Source: an uncultured Planctomycetota bacterium
Lineage (GTDB): Bacteria > Planctomycetota > UBA1135 > UBA2386
Direction of reading: 5' to 3'
Length of the DNA stretch: 7,404 bases
Assembly (NCBI GenBank): GCA_903925435.1
Contig: CAIYFF010000169.1
Coordinates: 1 to 7,404, forward strand
A program made the position numbers and the translations under genes. Below, piece by piece: positions 1-6,727 of this stretch. Every line of letters starts with the position of its first letter. Positions within the stretch are counted from its first letter, which is position 1. The notes below the pieces were generated by a model that saw only the letters and a program-made list of their open reading frames with translations, made no database searches and was not told the DNA's origin.

Positions 1-3
1 AAC

Positions 4-80
<77 letters not shown>

Positions 81-134
81 TTGGGTGAGGCGAAGAAGGT
101 AGCGACCTTCCTCGGACAAGCAAGCGTGAAGTTC

Positions 135-160
135 GGCGCGCACGACAATCGCTGCGCGCC
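135..160 (-). terminator. Strong hairpin after the repeat-protein gene; possible terminator without a U-tract
   Basis: The arms GGCGCGCA (135-142) and TGCGCGCC (153-160) are perfectly complementary. A further three pairs (143-145 with 149-151) close a three-base CAA loop, leaving one bulged C at 152. That gives an 11-bp GC-rich stem starting 16 bases after the stop codon of the upstream gene on this strand. No T-run follows it in the direction of transcription, so it is not a textbook intrinsic terminator. It may stabilise the mRNA 3' end, or act with Rho. A smaller perfect hairpin (95-100 with 105-110) sits between it and the tRNA. Confidence 0.4.
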
Positions 161-176
161 CCACGCGGCACAACGC

Positions 177-3005
177 TCAGTTGCCCTTCGGCGACCGCAA
201 GCGCTGCACGGCGAGCTTCAGCTCCTCGGGGCAGTCAGCGGATTCGAACAACCCGTTGCGCCGTTCGATCTCCGCCAACACCGCCGCGCGATCCTGTGGG
301 CTCTGCGCGATCCGCGCTTCCCACAACGCAACAAGACGCGCGCGAAGCTGCGGGTCCTCTTCCTTCGTGCCGCGCACAGAAACCGTCAGCCACTCCACCG
401 CGCGCCCGGCATCCGAGGCGAGGTAAGCGCGACCGATACGCTCCGAGACACCGACGAGGCGAGGATCCGGCACTGGCCCCTGCGGGGCCTTCAGGAGCGC
501 CTGCACGGCCTCATTCAGCTTGCCGCTACGCGCATACGCATCCGCGAGCGCATAGCGGACGGTCTCCTGCTGGAATGTGCTGAGCGGCTCCCAGTCCTTG
601 GGATCGTGCTCCTCAAGCCAAGCGCGACACAGCACGATTGCTTCCGCATAGCCGCTCGTCGCGAGCAGCGCCTGCACGCGCATCAAACGGAATGCAGGGG
701 ATTCGATCGACTCCGGCAACGACGCCGACGGCGGCAGCGCGTCGAATGCGATCCGCACATCCATCGCCTCGCGGCGAAGCTCCTCGGTCGAGTCCCACGC
801 ATCGTTCTCGGGCTTCTGCAACGCGGCGAGCAGCAGGTAGCGCATTGCCGAGCGCGCGCGCGACGAGAGGCTCGTGTCGGTGCTGCGCACATCCTTGGAC
901 AGTTGCACCGCGTTGTGGCTCACGAGCACGTGGCGCAGCATGCGGCGACGTTCGTGGCGAACGAGCATCTCGCAGGCGCCGATCCACTGGCCCTGATTGG
1001 CTGCAGGATCGGCGGCGAGTTCGGTCAGCGTTTGCAGCAGCGCCACGGCCTTGGCTTGTTGCTCCTCGGGCGCACGCAGACCAACCGCATCGAGCGCGAC
1101 GTTGAGCGCGCCGATCGCCGCGCCCGGCTCTCCGGGATCGCGACTGCAAGCCACGAGGCAGGCCAGCATGGATCGCAGCGCGGCGGGGTTGGTCTCCACT
1201 TCGAGTCGATCGCGCAGCGTGCTGACGATCGTGCGGATCCACGCCTTCTTCTGTTCCTGGGTCCCGTCGGGCAACCGCACGAGCGCGTCGGCGGCGAACA
1301 CGCGAACGTCGCGCTCTGCGTCGCCGAGCAGCGATGCCAACGATTGCACGAGCATGTCGGCACGCGCAGCGTCGTCTCGCCATGCCTGCAGGTGGATCAA
1401 GCACGCGTTGCGATAGTCCGGCTCGCGAGCCGGATCCTTCGCGATCTCGAGCAACAACTCGAACGACTCCGGCGAACGCTTGCCGTCGCGATCGACGAGG
1501 AGAGCCATCGCGAGCGCTTCATTGCGACGTTCGCGCGGGAATGCCCCGCTGCAGACACGGCGAATCAGCGCATACCACTCTGCGCGGCCGATGCCGCCAT
1601 CGGCGGGCGACTTCCACTGGGACTCCCCGGTGGCGGCCAACGTCTGCAGCGCTTGCACGAACACCGCATCGTCGGCGCTGCGATCGAGCGCTTGCGTCGC
1701 CACCGCGACGATCGCCGCGCGCGCTTCCGGCGATTGGAATCGGCGCAGCGAACGCATCGCTGCCGACTGCAGCTCAGGCTCCGACGACGCCAGTTGCTGC
1801 AGCAACTCCGAAGCGATCTCCGCGGACAGTTCTTGGTCCGAGGAACGCACGACGGCAGCGGTGACTTCGAGCAGCAGCGGACGCAGGTCCTTGTCGGCGG
1901 TCGCGTTTGCGCGGTAACGCAGCAGCAGCGCGCGCGCAAACGGCAATCGACCAGCGCCTTCATCGGATGCGGCAGAGTCTGCAAGGGTCTGCTGCAACTG
2001 TTCGAGGCACGCGGCGATCGTCGTCGGATCCTCGACCATCGTCTGCTCTTGGACCTCGGCCCACGCGATGCCCTTTCGCTTCTCGGTCAACGCGCGCACC
2101 ACCCGAGCGGCGGCGGCCCGCTGGATCTCCTCGATCTGCTCCAGGTGCTCGCGCTCGCGCCGCGCGACCCGACGTGCCGCGTCTTCGGCGAGGTCGACGT
2201 AGGTGCGCAGGCCGTTCTGCCGAGCCCAGCTTTCGTATTGCTCGCGCGTCTCGAACGTCGCGTCGTGGAACGTCAGGTAGCGCAGCGCAGTGCGCGCCGC
2301 CTTTTGGATCGCGGGATCCTCGGAACCGAGGAAGTCCGCGAGCAAACCGCCGAACTGGAGATCCTGCGCATCGCCGGCTGCGCGCAGCGTCGCGAGCCGC
2401 AATGCGATCGGCGACTCGTCGGAAGTCAGGATTTGTCGCTGCGCCTCGATCAGCGCGCGCGACGGCATCAGCACGAGCGCTTCGCGAGCCAGCGCGCCGA
2501 GCGGGCCAGTCGGCACGCCTTCGATCGTCGCTTCGTCGAACCAGAAGATCGCGAGCGCCTCGGCGTAGGCGCGCACGAGGCGCAAGCGCGGCTCGCGCGG
2601 AGCGGTCTCGCCAAACACCGGATCGATCGGGTTGCGCAGCCTGCGGATGAGCGCCTCCAACGTCTCCTTGCGCACACCATCGGGATCGTCCACATCGGCG
2701 ATCCGCGCCGTCAACAACGCGTGCGCGCGCAGGTCGGACAGCGACAAGGCGTGCTCGATCGCGGCGAGCCGCAACCGCGAGCCTTCGGCGCCAGCTTGCG
2801 CAATCTCTGCCTTGAGTCGCTCCACCACCGCGCCTGCGTCGCCGTTCTGCTGGCGGCGAACTTCCGCAGCGGGGCTCGGAGGCAACTCCTTGTCTTGCGC
2901 ATGCAGAGCGGCGGACAACGCGCCGAACGCAATGCAGGCTGTGCCCATGCGCCAAGACGCAATGTTGGCAAGCCAAGTCGAGACGAAGGGGCCGAGTTGC
3001 ATCAT
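177..3005 (-). CDS. Exported HEAT/TPR-like helical repeat protein of unknown function
   Basis: The start chosen is the first of two adjacent ATG codons (3005 and 3002), giving about 942 residues. The residues after it read as a signal peptide: an Arg before a hydrophobic stretch (about residues 20-34) and a likely signal peptidase site after LHA near residue 36. A GTG at 3089 is in frame but would put 28 Arg-rich residues before the signal; an ATG at 2948 leaves no positive charge before the hydrophobic core. No clear Shine-Dalgarno sequence precedes any of them. The mature part is almost entirely Ala/Leu/Arg-rich helix pairs resembling HEAT repeats (for example near residues 200-245, 390-430 and 550-625). 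About residues 770-900 look like TPR helices (YAEAIVLCRAWLEEH, RYALADAYARSGKLNEAVQALL). A charged helix near 280-310 may be a coiled coil. I see no catalytic motif. By analogy with other repeat proteins it is probably an extracytoplasmic scaffold. It follows aroK on the same strand after a 138-base gap, so co-transcription is uncertain. Confidence 0.8.
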   Translation of the reverse strand: MMQLGPFVSTWLANIASWRMGTACIAFGALSAALHAQDKELPPSPAAEVRRQQNGDAGAVVERLKAEIAQAGAEGSRLRLAAIEHALSLSDLRAHALLTARIADVDDPDGVRKETLEALIRRLRNPIDPVFGETAPREPRLRLVRAYAEALAIFWFDEATIEGVPTGPLGALAREALVLMPSRALIEAQRQILTSDESPIALRLATLRAAGDAQDLQFGGLLADFLGSEDPAIQKAARTALRYLTFHDATFETREQYESWARQNGLRTYVDLAEDAARRVARREREHLEQIEEIQRAAAARVVRALTEKRKGIAWAEVQEQTMVEDPTTIAACLEQLQQTLADSAASDEGAGRLPFARALLLRYRANATADKDLRPLLLEVTAAVVRSSDQELSAEIASELLQQLASSEPELQSAAMRSLRRFQSPEARAAIVAVATQALDRSADDAVFVQALQTLAATGESQWKSPADGGIGRAEWYALIRRVCSGAFPRERRNEALAMALLVDRDGKRSPESFELLLEIAKDPAREPDYRNACLIHLQAWRDDAARADMLVQSLASLLGDAERDVRVFAADALVRLPDGTQEQKKAWIRTIVSTLRDRLEVETNPAALRSMLACLVACSRDPGEPGAAIGALNVALDAVGLRAPEEQQAKAVALLQTLTELAADPAANQGQWIGACEMLVRHERRRMLRHVLVSHNAVQLSKDVRSTDTSLSSRARSAMRYLLLAALQKPENDAWDSTEELRREAMDVRIAFDALPPSASLPESIESPAFRLMRVQALLATSGYAEAIVLCRAWLEEHDPKDWEPLSTFQQETVRYALADAYARSGKLNEAVQALLKAPQGPVPDPRLVGVSERIGRAYLASDAGRAVEWLTVSVRGTKEEDPQLRARLVALWEARIAQSPQDRAAVLAEIERRNGLFESADCPEELKLAVQRLRSPKGN

Positions 3006-3074
3006 GCGAAGTCCACGAACTGCTGCGCGCCGAACCAAAACCGCCTGCCGCGCACCCGCGACCGCAGCGGGCGG

Positions 3075-3103
3075 ATGATAGCGGCGCACAGGACGGTTGT
3101 TGC
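3075..3103 (-). promoter_or_regulatory. Weak sigma70-like promoter candidate for the repeat-protein gene
   Basis: On the reverse strand TATCAT (3075-3080) matches the -10 consensus at five of six bases. Seventeen bases upstream is GCAACA (3098-3103), which matches only three of six bases of the -35 consensus. A transcript from here would begin near 3068 and leave a leader of roughly 60 bases before the ATG at 3005. If real, it would exclude the upstream GTG at 3089 as a start. The match is modest, and planctomycete promoters are poorly defined, so this is only a candidate. Confidence 0.2.
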
Positions 3104-3112
3104 CGCTGTTTT

Positions 3113-3139
3113 GCTCCCGGCGCGCGGCGCCGCCGGAGC
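3113..3139 (-). other. GC-rich hairpin just after aroK
   Basis: The arms GCTCC/GGAGC and GGCG/CGCC form a nine-pair stem with one bulged C and an 8-base loop. It starts 4 bases beyond the aroK stop codon. In the direction of transcription the stem is followed by AAAACAG, not by a T-run, so a standard intrinsic terminator is not supported. It could attenuate readthrough or protect the aroK mRNA end, which would separate the shikimate genes from the repeat-protein gene. Confidence 0.35.
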
Positions 3140-3143
3140 GCGT

Positions 3144-3686
3144 CTATCGGCGTTCTGTGGCCCCGACGTCAAACTTGCCGCGCGCAAAGTCGACGATCGT
3201 TCGCGCGAGTTCCTCGGGAGCCCCCACCGACGTGTCGATCGAGAGCACAGACGCGGCTTCGTATGCAGGCCTGCGCGCAGCGAGCACGACCTCGATCTCG
3301 CGCTGCAACGGCAACGAGGTCAGCGGCGGTCGATCGCTGCCACGGATGCGATCGCACAGCGTCAAAACGGGCGCATGGACGAACACGCACAGCACGCGCG
3401 GTTCTGCCACGAGTGCTCGCACACCTTCACACAGGAGCGCCCCGCCGCCGAGCGCCACGACGACCCCGTCGCGGCGCAGCAACTCGGAGCTGACCCGTTC
3501 TTCGACGCGCCGAAACTCGGGCTCGCCCCGGCTGCGCAAGTAGTCGGATGCGCCCATGCCAACGGCGAGGGCGAGCGCTTCGTCGGCATCGAAGAACGGA
3601 AGTCGAAGGCTCGCTGCGACCAGTCGGCCCAAGGTCGACTTGCCCGCGCCGCGCGGCCCAACGAATGCGAGCGTCGTTACCTTCAC
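3144..3686 (-). CDS. aroK: Shikimate kinase
   Basis: This 180-residue cytoplasmic enzyme phosphorylates shikimate at the 3-hydroxyl using ATP, the fifth step of the shikimate pathway to aromatic amino acids. The Walker A loop GPRGAGKST is at residues 10-18. The Mg/shikimate-binding motif FFDADEAL puts Asp at 33 and 35. GEPEFRRVE (54-62) carries the substrate Arg at 59. The Gly-rich LGGGA (79-83) follows, then the lid Arg at 119 in DRPPL, and ARRPAYEAA (137-145) near the C-terminus. Length is normal for the family (about 170-180). The start is a GTG whose last two bases are shared with the TGA stop of aroDE (GTGA, a 4-base overlap). No Shine-Dalgarno is visible, so translational coupling to aroDE is likely. 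The next gene lies beyond a hairpin-containing spacer. I am confident in the function. Confidence 0.95.
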   Translation of the reverse strand: MKVTTLAFVGPRGAGKSTLGRLVAASLRLPFFDADEALALAVGMGASDYLRSRGEPEFRRVEERVSSELLRRDGVVVALGGGALLCEGVRALVAEPRVLCVFVHAPVLTLCDRIRGSDRPPLTSLPLQREIEVVLAARRPAYEAASVLSIDTSVGAPEELARTIVDFARGKFDVGATERR

Positions 3687-5194
3687 GACGAGGACGCCGC
3701 CGTGCCGCTCAACAAAGACCGCAGCTGCTCTTCCGACGGCCGCCTGCCAGTGAACAGTTCGGCCTGCGCACAGGCTTGCGACAGGAACATCTCCGCGCCC
3801 GGGATCGCGATTGCGCCAGCCTGCTCACAGTCGCGCAAGAACCGCGTCATGCGCGGCTGGTAGACCATGTCGAGCACCGCGGTGCCAGGCTCCGGGGTCC
3901 AGCCCTCGACCGGACGTTCCTCGGGATCGGCTGCGCCCGAAGGCTTCGCGCCGCCAAGCGGCGTGGCGTTGACCACCACCGCAGGACGCAGCGCGGAGAG
4001 CGCCTCGTTGGTCATCGCTGCGAGCTTCACCTTGTGGTGCTGGGCAAACGGCAACGCGAGATCGAGGCTGCGGCCCAACATCGTGACGGCATAGCCAATG
4101 CGCAGCAGGGCGAACGCGGCGGCGCGCGCAGCCCCGCCTGTGCCGAGCACGACGGCGTTCTTGCTGCCGGGCTCCACCTGCATCACGCCGCGCGAGCGGA
4201 GCGCGCCGAGCACGCCCTGGATGTCGGTGTTGTGTCCGACCACAAGGCCATGCGGCTCAAAGGACATCGTGTTGACGACGCCGACAGCCGCGGCCTCGGC
4301 GCCAAGGCGGTGGCATTGGCCCGCGAGCGTTTCCTTGAACGGCGCAGTCACCGACATGCCGCGCAGCCTGCCGCGCGGCAGCATCGCGAGCACCGCTTCG
4401 GGTCGAGCGGTCTCGAACGGCAGATACAGCGCGTCGAGGCCAAAGCGTCGGAACACCCGGTTGTGCAACACGGGCCCAAGTGAGTGCAACGCAGGATTGC
4501 CGAGCAGGCCGTAGAGCAACGTCGCCGCAGACAGTTCGCGCACGCGGTAGAGGCCCGCGCATACGGACACCGGCAGTTGGCCAGGGGCCGTTTCCTCGCC
4601 CGCCTCGACGCTCGCGTAGACGAAGGGCGCGCCGCATGCCGCAGCGAGGATGCGCGTCGGCCAGGACGTGCGCCCCATCGCAAACGCGACCGTTGGCCGC
4701 GTGCGTTGGTCGGCGGACTGCATCAGCGCCATCACCGGCGCGGCATCGGCGAGGTCGTGCGCCGTCACGACGATCTTCGCGACGGTGCCCTGCGACTGGC
4801 AGAGGCGGTCCTGGATCAACGCCAGATCCTTCGGCACGCCCGTCACGCTGTGGAACGAGCGGATCATGAGCCGCAACCGGGCAAGGCCGACCGACGGCGT
4901 CCACTGCTCCCAATGCTCCAGGTCGATGCCGACCGCGCCGGCAGAAAGCGCGCGATGGAACAGTTCGCGCCGTTCTTGCGCAGTGCCGCGGAACGAGCCG
5001 CCGTCCTCTGGCGTGCGGATCGCGACAAGAACCGGCAATCGGATCGATCCGATCAACGGCGCGAGGTCTTGGTCGAGCGGCCAGCGATCGAGCCGCAACT
5101 CGACCCAGTCGGCGCCCGCCATCGCGGCGCGCGACGCGCGTTGGAGCGTCGCTTCTACGCCTTCGGCAAACACGCTCGCGACGATCTGCGCCAT
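3683..5194 (-). CDS. aroDE: Bifunctional 3-dehydroquinate dehydratase (type I) / shikimate dehydrogenase, AroD-AroE fusion
   Basis: The protein is about 503 residues, numbered here from the ATG at 5194. Residues 1-215 are a type I dehydroquinase: ELRLD (32-36), the catalytic His in SFHS (115), the Schiff-base Lys in AKIV (140), the Arg in MGR (175) and APGQ (203-206). Residues 225-490 are a shikimate dehydrogenase. The substrate motif GNPALHSLGPVLHN is at 232-245. SVTAPFKE carries the catalytic Lys at 287, and GHNTD the catalytic Asp at 324. The NADP-binding LGTGGAARA loop is near 350-358, followed by VVNATPLGG, DMVYQP and GAEMFLSQ (Gln 473). All key residues are present, so both activities are expected: dehydroquinate to dehydroshikimate, then NADPH reduction to shikimate. 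The chosen ATG lies 4 bases after the upstream stop. An ATG at 5206 would add four residues and overlap that gene by 8 bases. AGAGGG upstream lies 12 bases from the chosen ATG and directly abuts the other. The gene overlaps aroK by 4 bases. The same domain order occurs in Chlamydiae and plants. Confidence 0.94.
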   Translation of the reverse strand: MAQIVASVFAEGVEATLQRASRAAMAGADWVELRLDRWPLDQDLAPLIGSIRLPVLVAIRTPEDGGSFRGTAQERRELFHRALSAGAVGIDLEHWEQWTPSVGLARLRLMIRSFHSVTGVPKDLALIQDRLCQSQGTVAKIVVTAHDLADAAPVMALMQSADQRTRPTVAFAMGRTSWPTRILAAACGAPFVYASVEAGEETAPGQLPVSVCAGLYRVRELSAATLLYGLLGNPALHSLGPVLHNRVFRRFGLDALYLPFETARPEAVLAMLPRGRLRGMSVTAPFKETLAGQCHRLGAEAAAVGVVNTMSFEPHGLVVGHNTDIQGVLGALRSRGVMQVEPGSKNAVVLGTGGAARAAAFALLRIGYAVTMLGRSLDLALPFAQHHKVKLAAMTNEALSALRPAVVVNATPLGGAKPSGAADPEERPVEGWTPEPGTAVLDMVYQPRMTRFLRDCEQAGAIAIPGAEMFLSQACAQAELFTGRRPSEEQLRSLLSGTAASSS

Positions 5195-5198
5195 CGGA

Positions 5199-6077
5199 CT
5201 AGGCATCCCTCTGCGCCAAAGCGCCTTCGACGGCAACGAGCGCATCGCCACCCAGGCCGCGGGCGCGCGCAAGCGGAATGGCGGCCGTCATCACCGCGGC
5301 ATAGACCGCGTCGATCGCAGGATCCTCGAGGCGCAGCGCCTTGCGATGCAGTCGCAGCGTCTCGGCATCGCCGCGCAGCACGGGCCCTGACAGCGCATTC
5401 TGCGGGCCAAGCGCAAGGCATGCGTCGAGCGCCGCGCGCATCAACGCATCGGCGGCCACGCCTGCGTCCTCGGACGAGAGTCGATTGCTGTGCGCAAACG
5501 CAGCATCGACCGCGGCACGCAGCGCAGTCAGGCCGTTTGCGGCGAGCGCGCATGCGGCGTGGTAGAGCAATGGATCGCCGCCGGGCTGGCACCACATCGC
5601 ACGCATGCCGAGGCGATCGACCAACGTCGCAAGCAGGCGACGCGCGCGCGGATCCGCGATGAGCAGCGCAGGCTTGCCGAGAAGCGAACTCGCGCCGGAC
5701 TCGGCATCCGGGAACGGCGCGATGGGATGCAGCGCGCCGATGCGCACGCCCTTGGTCGCCAGCGGCTCGAACACCGCGAGGTCGAAACGCGCGCTCGTGT
5801 GGATCCACAAGCTGCAACTGCGAGGCTGCGCAGCGGCGACCGCGGCGCTCACTGCGTCGCGCAAGCTCGGATCAGACACGCAGAACATCACGACGTGCGC
5901 AGAGGCCAAATCCGCGAGCGCAAGCGGACGCCCTTCGCCGACAAACTCGCATGCGCGCTGCGCGCTCGCTTCGCTGCGACCGACGTAGCCGAGCACGCGC
6001 ACGCCCGCCGCAGCAAAGCGCCGCCCAAGCGCCATGCCGACGCGCCCAGGACCAACGATCGCGACACGGATCGGCAC
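5199..6077 (-). CDS. Rossmann-like / DUF2520 family protein, putative NAD(P)-dependent oxidoreductase
   Basis: The protein has 292 residues. It begins with a dinucleotide-binding fold: VAIVGPGRVGMALG, with the GxGxxG pattern at 9-14, followed by a second strand ending in an Arg (VGRSEAS, 32-38) that could contact the NADP phosphate. ALHPIAPF is at 115-122. The C-terminal helical domain carries signatures I associate with DUF2520: YHAACALAANGLTAL (172-186) and ALSGPVLRGD (228-237). Family members resemble 6-phosphogluconate- and ketopantoate-type dehydrogenases in fold, but the substrate is not established. The start is a GTG 7 bases after the spoVG stop, with no visible Shine-Dalgarno. The stop (TAG at 5199-5201) lies 4 bases before the preferred aroDE start. 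Its position between spoVG and two shikimate-pathway genes suggests co-transcription and possibly a related metabolic role, but that is inference. TyrA-type prephenate dehydrogenase is a less likely alternative, since the C-terminal signatures are those of DUF2520. Confidence 0.88.
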   Translation of the reverse strand: MPIRVAIVGPGRVGMALGRRFAAAGVRVLGYVGRSEASAQRACEFVGEGRPLALADLASAHVVMFCVSDPSLRDAVSAAVAAAQPRSCSLWIHTSARFDLAVFEPLATKGVRIGALHPIAPFPDAESGASSLLGKPALLIADPRARRLLATLVDRLGMRAMWCQPGGDPLLYHAACALAANGLTALRAAVDAAFAHSNRLSSEDAGVAADALMRAALDACLALGPQNALSGPVLRGDAETLRLHRKALRLEDPAIDAVYAAVMTAAIPLARARGLGGDALVAVEGALAQRDA

Positions 6078-6084
6078 GGTGTGA

Positions 6085-6666
6085 CTAGCTCGCAGCGCCT
6101 TCGGCTGCAGCGCCGCCTTCGGTCGTGGACTCGCGACGCTTGCGGTCGCGCTCTTCTTGGCGGCGTTCCAGCTCTTCCAAGTAGTCCGCGTCGACGGTGT
6201 CGCTGAGATGATCGAAGTCGTCGAACGACTTCGGCCGGTATTCCGAGCCGGCCTGGCTCATGGCCTCGACTTCCTCTTGGTATGCGCGAACCACGGCCTT
6301 GTGCAGCTCGATGCGGGTCTGACTGTTGATCGGATGCGCGAGATCCGCGTGCAACCGCGCGCGACCACGGTCGTCGCGCGGCGCACGGTCGCCGTCGAGG
6401 CCCGAGCCACACTGGTTGCAGTAGTTGGCCCGCATGTGGTTCTTGTGGCCACAACGAGAGCAATGGTCGGCGAGCTTGCGGCTCGGCATCGCCACGAACG
6501 GTCCCTTGCTGCCCTCGATGATCTTGAGGTCGCGCACGACGAATGCGTCGTCGATCGTGACGCTGCAATACGCCATGAGCTTGTTGCGAGGGTCTTCGGT
6601 CAGCTTGACTCGGATCTCCGTGATTCGAATCCGCGAGTTGCCGTTGGTGTCGCCGTCCACGTGCAT
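6085..6666 (-). CDS. spoVG: SpoVG-family protein with inserted zinc ribbon and charged C-terminal tail
   Basis: The start is the ATG at 6666 because GGAGGG lies 4 bases upstream; the frame is open further, but into ispE. The protein has 193 residues, roughly twice the size of Bacillus SpoVG (about 97). The SpoVG core is clear: ITEIRVKL (15-22), a strand reading AYCSVTIDDAFVVRDLKII (32-50), then GPFVAMPSRKL (55-65). DLAHPINSQTR (108-118) and a following helix complete it. Between these halves is an insertion of about 40 residues with two CxxC knuckles (Cys 69, 72, 83, 86), a probable zinc ribbon. After residue 138 come an acidic stretch, a charged helix (EELERRQEERDRKRRE) and an Ala/Gly/Glu-rich end. 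SpoVG proteins in Firmicutes and Borrelia bind nucleic acid and regulate gene expression. Here a sporulation role is unlikely and a nucleic-acid-binding regulator is the best guess. It follows ispE by 61 bases and precedes the DUF2520 gene by 7. Confidence 0.92.
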   Translation of the reverse strand: MHVDGDTNGNSRIRITEIRVKLTEDPRNKLMAYCSVTIDDAFVVRDLKIIEGSKGPFVAMPSRKLADHCSRCGHKNHMRANYCNQCGSGLDGDRAPRDDRGRARLHADLAHPINSQTRIELHKAVVRAYQEEVEAMSQAGSEYRPKSFDDFDHLSDTVDADYLEELERRQEERDRKRRESTTEGGAAAEGAAS

Positions 6667-6670
6667 GCTG

Positions 6671-6676
6671 CCCTCC
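6671..6676 (-). promoter_or_regulatory. Ribosome binding site of spoVG
   Basis: GGAGGG on the reverse strand lies 4 bases before the ATG at 6666. It is the only strong Shine-Dalgarno match next to a start in this window. It decides the spoVG start against the longer open frame that would run into ispE. It may also mean that spoVG is translated more efficiently than its neighbours, which lack such a site. Confidence 0.8.
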
Positions 6677-6727
6677 GTTGTGCCCAGGTGTCTGACTTCG
6701 AGGTGACGAGCCAGGGACGACAGCCGT

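Noticed and set aside
81..3863. A 1260-codon open frame on the plus strand
   Set aside because: It is in exact mirror register with the codons of the repeat-protein gene and aroK. Its stops would need TTA, CTA or TCA codons in those genes, which are rare in GC-rich coding sequence. The translation is Arg/His/Gln-rich with no recognisable motif and crosses into aroDE.
5195..5272. Longer N-terminus for AroDE starting at 5272
   Set aside because: It would overlap the DUF2520 gene by over 70 bases, and the extra residues match nothing in dehydroquinases, whose fold begins at MAQIVASVF.
4484..5662. A 392-codon plus-strand open frame
   Set aside because: It mirrors aroDE in exact register and then runs into the antisense of the DUF2520 gene. 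The composition is Arg-rich and the real genes on the other strand have clear family motifs.
5490..6206. Plus-strand open frame of 238 codons
   Set aside because: It mirrors the DUF2520 gene in register. No family motif is visible and a well-supported gene occupies the other strand.
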